11,004 nt of DNA from Candidatus Thalassarchaeaceae archaeon (GTDB lineage: Archaea > Thermoplasmatota > Poseidoniia > Poseidoniales > Thalassarchaeaceae), in the NCBI GenBank assembly GCA_029250425.1, contig JAQXFF010000207.1, forward strand, positions 1 through 11,004. Direction: 5' to 3'. The notes under the pieces were generated by a model. The model made no database searches, was not told the DNA's origin, and worked only from the letters and a program-made list of their open reading frames with translations. The position numbers and the translations under genes are program-made. Numbering within the stretch: the stretch's first letter is position 1; the number at the start of each line of letters is the position of its first letter. Positions 6,589-11,004 of this stretch are shown piece by piece.

Positions 6589-9500
6589 TTATTCCCAACC
6601 ATCCTCATCGTCATCATCTTCCCATTCGTCCTCTTCTTCATCTTCGTACAAGAGTTCATCATCATAGAGACTGGTTGAACCAGAGAGTGAGGTTTTCCAT
6701 GTGATTGTGGCGATGACTGGAATCAGAATCAAAGCAAAAATGACACCAATCACTGTAAGTGGATTTTGCCTCCAACTATCGACCCATCCAAGGCCCCAGG
6801 AATATTCAACTGAGACTCCGGCAGACATCGAATTTCCTTCTTCATCAACTTCAATAATTTCATTTTCGGAGTCAACAATTACGGTGATTCTGTCAATACC
6901 TTTAGTCGCTGTCCAAGTGCTGATAATTCGATGCTCACCACCACTCGGTAATCCTGTGATTCTTACAGTGTCAATCACCTTTTCATCGGTGACAAATTGG
7001 ACAGAGAATGATGATTCGGTCACACCACCAGTATTGGCAATAATTGTAGTGATTTCGATTTCCGTTCCTTCACTAAGAATATCCTGTTCCAATGTTACAC
7101 TCTTAACGATAAGTTCAGCAACAGTTGCACCAAGGCGAACCCATGCAAGATTTTGATCAGAATCTAAATCCTCTCGCTCACGTACCGGATCACTTTCAGT
7201 ATTCGCAGCCATAGGGAATTCATTTCCAGCTGCATCGTGACCCGTTACCCAGAATCCAATTTTGTAACCACTTCGGGGTGTGACAAGGCCATTACTGGTC
7301 AAGTCAACTTCTCCAATCCATTCTAGGTGCGTTTCATTCAATTGCATTGCGAGAGGTGAGATACCAGCCGCAATTGTTCTAGCATCATCACGCATTACCC
7401 AATTGACCCACTGGGGTGATTGACTGAATGCAGCACATCTGTCATCATCATCAACCAATACACATTCCTCCCAGCCAGAAAATCGGACGGGGAGTGAAGT
7501 CAAATCAGATGATGCGGAAATATCGATGACATTGACAGGAGCCAATCTGTGATGAATTCGTGGGGGTGTGTGATCGACTTGTAGTTGCAATGTGGTTGCG
7601 ACGGTATCACGCGTCATATCCTCGCCACGACCTGGCACATTTCGAACTCCTGTGAGGAATGTTCGAGTTTCAGCACTTTGCAAGGTTGTTGCAGCAGTGA
7701 GGGGCACTTCTATACTGAAAGCGCCATCATCAGTCAAACTACCATCTGACCAATATTGTACGCCGTCGAACACCTCGACAGTGATACCGAGGTCATTTGG
7801 AGCAGGTACGTCACTGCTCTCATACACCACCCGTCCAGACCATCGTAGTCTGTCATCAGGTCGAACAGGCGTGGCGTCATCAAGAGGCCCAGTTCGAGGT
7901 TCGGCAACATCCTCTACAATGTATGTAGCCGCGTCTAGAACCAAATCATTCTCGACGCTGAATGTATGCTCAATAAATTCGATTCGAGTGGGCGAGGTTG
8001 ATCCTAGTTCTTTGAATTCAAGAGCAAGGTCAGAGATATCTTCATCAGGCCAATCCCATGAGAATTGGAAATCAAATGTTGTTTGAATCCACGGCAAACC
8101 AGTATCGTTTGTTGTAACCATAGCTGAACTACTCGGTTTCAAAGTGATGTATTCGCTTTCTGATGACCAAACATCGGTTCTGCCATTGTAAGAAATTCGT
8201 TGTTGATCACGTTCCGGGTCAGGGCCTTCAAAGTCAAAAATCAATGCGATGTATTCGAAATCGATAATGCCGTTTGCATCCACAAGGCCTACAGAAATCG
8301 ATTGGTCAGTTCCACTGTAAACATCCGCCCCATCGTCATGATCTTGCCAAACCAAACCGGTGAATACAGATGCCATGTCTTGACGGGTTCGATACGTAGA
8401 CAAATCGTAGGAAAATCCTGGACCATCGGTTCCGATGATGAGATTACCAGCAGGGTCATGCCCAGATACGAAATATGAAACTCTTGCCATATTCGGATTT
8501 CGAGAATCATCAATCACCCCGAAGAATACTTTTTCTTCAGCCACGGTTGAATTGGTCATTGTCTGTGTTGCATATTCCTCTTCATCGGGCAATCCATTTC
8601 GATTCGTATCATGATCTGCTTCAACCCAATAATTGAGCGTGAGGGAATCGGGTTGCCCTACAGAATCAACGATGGTAACAGCAACTTGTTGTTCGGGAGA
8701 ACTTGCTTCATAATCCCCATCAGCGGGCCAAGAATTGGTAATTTCTGGAGATGAATCATCGATTCTCATAGTACGCTGCCATGATTCATTAATCGGCATC
8801 ACCTTGGTTGGATCCCGTACATTGTAAGCTTGAACTTCAAAGGTCACACCTTCTGGAATATCCATGTCAGGTACGGCAATAGAGATGAAAAATGTCCCAT
8901 TTGGATTTGAATTGTCTTTCCAACTGGCCGAGACAAAATCACCTTGACTGTCCTTGCGTGCAACACGAACGTCGAATACTGAATTAAGTGGGGCGTCCTG
9001 TGTGCCTTCAAACCAAACTTGACCTTGGAAGTGAATCATTTCACCAGCGACAACCCAATCGCCATTTTGCACATCATCATTGACAACATCACCTTCGACA
9101 TCGTGGACTGTAAACCATCCCAGTCCGTATGACTGATTGACGACAATATTTGCACTTGTACCAATCGTCGAAAGGGTAGTTGGTGAAAATCCATTATCAT
9201 CAGTACAACTGATTCGCCAGCCGACGTTATTTTGTTCAGGGAAGTCATCTGTGACTCTAAACATCCAGTGAATCTCAAAGATGCCATTGGATAAATTTGT
9301 CCAAGTGCTACCTTGATCTGGAATAATCCAGTCTTCGGGGTCATCATCAACTAGAGTGCCATCTTCAGACCAGGAAAGTTTGGGCGCATCACTATTTGGA
9401 GTTGCAAGGAATGTCAATTCAGCATTGGTAATACTCAGGGCATTGTCTCCAATCACATGCCGAGTAACAATTTCGTAAGATTCTCCACGTTCGTGCAGGA

Positions 9501-11004
9501 CCATACTTTCATCGTAATTGATGTCTAGATTCACAGTCACCATCGTATATTCAATTCGCATTGATTTGATTTCGACTTTACCTTGAGACGCTGAATGAAT
9601 TTTCACACCAACAACTTCCGTTCCCGAACCTAATTGTGGCACGATACAATTGAAGGCAGATAGCAAATCATTGCCGCTCGAAGACTGCGCAGTAGTTCGA
9701 CCTAAGAGCGTACCATCGTATTCCCATTCATATTCAGGGATGGTACAACCAATCGGTGTGGTAGAATCTGTATCATAAATATCAATCTTGATATCTTGCG
9801 GTGCATTCTCATAGATCGCAATATTGAGGTCATACAAGGTCGGAGTATACTGATTGGAAGTACCTGCATCCATATCGATACAAATCGAAAGATAGGACAT
9901 CGACAATTGTGAGAATGAAATAACTGAACCAGAACTCGGGATGTTCACTCTATTTCCACTGGTGCAAGATGAACTGGTTCTGAAATAAATATCTAGGGAA
10001 CTTCCACCAGGGGTCGATGCGTTCCACCAAACGGTTGCAGCATCAGGGGTAGAAGTCGATGAATATCGATAAGCCCTCAATTGGCCACTGGATGCATAGG
10101 TGGCGGCATAGGTTAGCCCCACCGTATCCAAGAGTGGTGCTGCAGAAGCAGTTCCATTGAGCCATGCGCGCCAACCCAAACTGTTTCCTGCATTCGTGAA
10201 TGTGATTGTTTGACCTGCACTGTTAGCCCGCTTCCAAGTGGTACCTCCATCATTGGTTACTTCGAAATCGACTGAGGTACCCGTTGGTTCCCATGTGATT
10301 GCAACTCCGATTGAAAGTTCGCTAATAGAACGAGCAAGGGTCTGCATGCTCGATGTAATCGTCGCACTGTTCGCTGTCGGAGTCCCCATCCAATCAGATG
10401 AACCTTGGCCCCGCATCGTAATTTTGCGCATGGTCGTGGCACTAGGGCAATAGGATGTTACTGATGCATACATACAGGTTGTGGCCAATTCACCATCGAT
10501 ATTTTCGATTCCCATGGTTGCGTAAGAACTGGGGAATTCGCCTTGTAATTCTGGCCAATTTGAGCGTTGGTGATAGACGTTCATCCATGATACACGATCT
10601 GCATCACAATAGGTGGTGTATGCGTAATAGTAACAGTACACATTCACTGAAATTCTCGGCATTTGAACATCTAACCCAGCAGGTCTAGCATAGGAGTTGA
10701 GATTCGTTTGACTTCCAGAGGGGGAGATGATTCCCAGACTCCAAGTTTGTAGAGCGATATTTGGTTGACTTCGACTCACTTCCCACAAATCGATACTATA
10801 TTGATTGGTCAAACGAACCCGTTGTACGACGTACATTTTGTTGGTATCCGGGTCAATGGAAACACCCCCTACTTCGAGGACAGTCCACGATCTCTCACAC
10901 TTGTATATCAGCGAACTTCCAGAGTGAGTCACTGACCACTTCGTAATCGCAGAGTAGGATGTACTTGTGTAGAAAGAAGTCATCCAAACGATTCCATCAC
11001 CATC
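6589..11004 (-). CDS. Giant membrane-anchored surface protein, Ig-like/CARDB domains and acidic cytosolic tail (5' partial)
   Basis: The frame is open to the right edge (DGDGIVW precedes the first ATG at 10983), so the true N-terminus is outside the window. Residue numbers here count from that ATG to 1464. Residues 1-190 are beta-rich with propeller-like strands (VGGVSIDPDTNKMYVV) and Cys pairs at 117/126 and 170/179. About 221-292 is a module with DFEVTNDGGTTW and LGWRAWL seen in secreted adhesin-like proteins, possibly repeated to 395. Two copies of a three-domain Ig-like unit follow (about 515-865 and 905-1262). They include DTNRNGLPDEEE (792-803), which looks like a calcium-binding loop, and paired GHDPAGN/GHDAAGN motifs. 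A CARDB-type domain lies at 1288-1386 (IIANTGGVTES, NEIIEVDEEGNS), one TM helix at 1409-1429, and a 35-residue Asp/Glu-rich tail. No enzymatic motif is visible. A role in cell-surface adhesion or envelope structure is inferred. The gene lies upstream of the helicase on the same strand. Confidence 0.8.
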   Translation of the reverse strand, partial: DGDGIVWMTSFYTSTSYSAITKWSVTHSGSSLIYKCERSWTVLEVGGVSIDPDTNKMYVVQRVRLTNQYSIDLWEVSRSQPNIALQTWSLGIISPSGSQTNLNSYARPAGLDVQMPRISVNVYCYYYAYTTYCDADRVSWMNVYHQRSNWPELQGEFPSSYATMGIENIDGELATTCMYASVTSYCPSATTMRKITMRGQGSSDWMGTPTANSATITSSMQTLARSISELSIGVAITWEPTGTSVDFEVTNDGGTTWKRANSAGQTITFTNAGNSLGWRAWLNGTASAAPLLDTVGLTYAATYASSGQLRAYRYSSTSTPDAATVWWNASTPGGSSLDIYFRTSSSCTSGNRVNIPSSGSVISFSQLSMSYLSICIDMDAGTSNQYTPTLYDLNIAIYENAPQDIKIDIYDTDSTTPIGCTIPEYEWEYDGTLLGRTTAQSSSGNDLLSAFNCIVPQLGSGTEVVGVKIHSASQGKVEIKSMRIEYTMVTVNLDINYDESMVLHERGESYEIVTRHVIGDNALSITNAELTFLATPNSDAPKLSWSEDGTLVDDDPEDWIIPDQGSTWTNLSNGIFEIHWMFRVTDDFPEQNNVGWRISCTDDNGFSPTTLSTIGTSANIVVNQSYGLGWFTVHDVEGDVVNDDVQNGDWVVAGEMIHFQGQVWFEGTQDAPLNSVFDVRVARKDSQGDFVSASWKDNSNPNGTFFISIAVPDMDIPEGVTFEVQAYNVRDPTKVMPINESWQRTMRIDDSSPEITNSWPADGDYEASSPEQQVAVTIVDSVGQPDSLTLNYWVEADHDTNRNGLPDEEEYATQTMTNSTVAEEKVFFGVIDDSRNPNMARVSYFVSGHDPAGNLIIGTDGPGFSYDLSTYRTRQDMASVFTGLVWQDHDDGADVYSGTDQSISVGLVDANGIIDFEYIALIFDFEGPDPERDQQRISYNGRTDVWSSESEYITLKPSSSAMVTTNDTGLPWIQTTFDFQFSWDWPDEDISDLALEFKELGSTSPTRIEFIEHTFSVENDLVLDAATYIVEDVAEPRTGPLDDATPVRPDDRLRWSGRVVYESSDVPAPNDLGITVEVFDGVQYWSDGSLTDDGAFSIEVPLTAATTLQSAETRTFLTGVRNVPGRGEDMTRDTVATTLQLQVDHTPPRIHHRLAPVNVIDISASSDLTSLPVRFSGWEECVLVDDDDRCAAFSQSPQWVNWVMRDDARTIAAGISPLAMQLNETHLEWIGEVDLTSNGLVTPRSGYKIGFWVTGHDAAGNEFPMAANTESDPVREREDLDSDQNLAWVRLGATVAELIVKSVTLEQDILSEGTEIEITTIIANTGGVTESSFSVQFVTDEKVIDTVRITGLPSGGEHRIISTWTATKGIDRITVIVDSENEIIEVDEEGNSMSAGVSVEYSWGLGWVDSWRQNPLTVIGVIFALILIPVIATITWKTSLSGSTSLYDDELLYEDEEEDEWEDDDDEDGWE
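7198..9441 (-). repeat. Tandem duplication of a ~350-residue three-domain unit within the surface protein
   Basis: This is a protein-level repeat with low DNA identity by eye. Unit 1 (residues about 515-865) and unit 2 (about 905-1262) share the same order. Domain X is FEIHWMFRVTDDFPEQ... then YGLGWFTVHD, versus FDFQFSWDWPDEDISD... then AATYIVED. Domain Y is HFQGQVWFEGTQDAPLN... then NGTFFISIAVP, versus RWSGRVVYESSDVPAPN... then DGAFSIEVP. Domain Z is IDDSSPEI... then YFVSGHDPAGN, versus VDHTPPRI... then FWVTGHDAAGN. Unit boundaries are approximate. The divergence implies an old duplication. Confidence 0.6.

Noticed and set aside
6590..6650. Trinucleotide-like tcttca/tcatcg repeats as a DNA repeat array
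   Set aside because: These simply encode the Asp/Glu-rich tail of the surface protein and show no regular unit.
6701..7156. 151-aa plus-strand ORF opposite the surface protein
   Set aside because: It is antisense to the TM and CARDB coding region with no recognisable domain, so a shadow ORF.
7592..8086. 164-aa plus-strand ORF
   Set aside because: It is antisense to the duplicated Ig-like region and Ser/Arg/Thr-rich without domain features.

Overview
The window reads as a chromosomal segment of an uncultured planktonic archaeon. My best guess is a Thermoplasmatota lineage such as marine group II (Candidatus Poseidoniales). The reasons are an Lhr-type helicase with the archaeal C-terminal extension, an archaeal UPF0200-type P-loop kinase, an apparent archaeal presenilin-like protease, and a very large surface protein with a CARDB domain, one C-terminal membrane anchor and a strongly acidic tail. 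The taxonomic call is inference. Six protein genes fill the window with almost no spacer. I see no rRNA, tRNA, CRISPR array, insertion sequence or gene-free stretch over 300 bases.

Layout. Positions 1-1012 (minus) hold the N-terminal part of a membrane protein that runs off the left edge. It has three hydrophobic segments resembling TM1-TM3 of archaeal presenilin/signal-peptide-peptidase homologues, followed by an unexpected extracytoplasmic, propeller-like insert. Divergent from it are folC (1076-2452, plus) and a dCMP deaminase (2496-2933, plus). Together these plausibly serve the folate and dUMP supply for thymidylate synthesis. The deaminase converges on, and overlaps by 20 bp, a small UPF0200/dephospho-CoA-kinase-like P-loop kinase (2914-3462, minus). 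Upstream of the kinase on the minus strand are an Lhr superfamily 2 helicase (3499-6522) and the 3' part of a giant anchored surface protein (6589 to beyond 11004). These three minus-strand genes are packed like an operon.

The least expected signals are at translation starts. folC and the helicase each have a perfect 8-bp inverted repeat that ends exactly one base (T) before the ATG. In folC the GGAGGT Shine-Dalgarno sits in the loop; in the helicase the SD-like GGAG lies in the 3' stem arm. The presenilin-like gene's preferred ATG also lies in a hairpin loop, and the folC leader holds a cluster of GC-rich hairpins. Other points of interest are the presenilin-like protein's insert and a tandem duplication of a roughly 350-residue three-domain unit in the surface protein.
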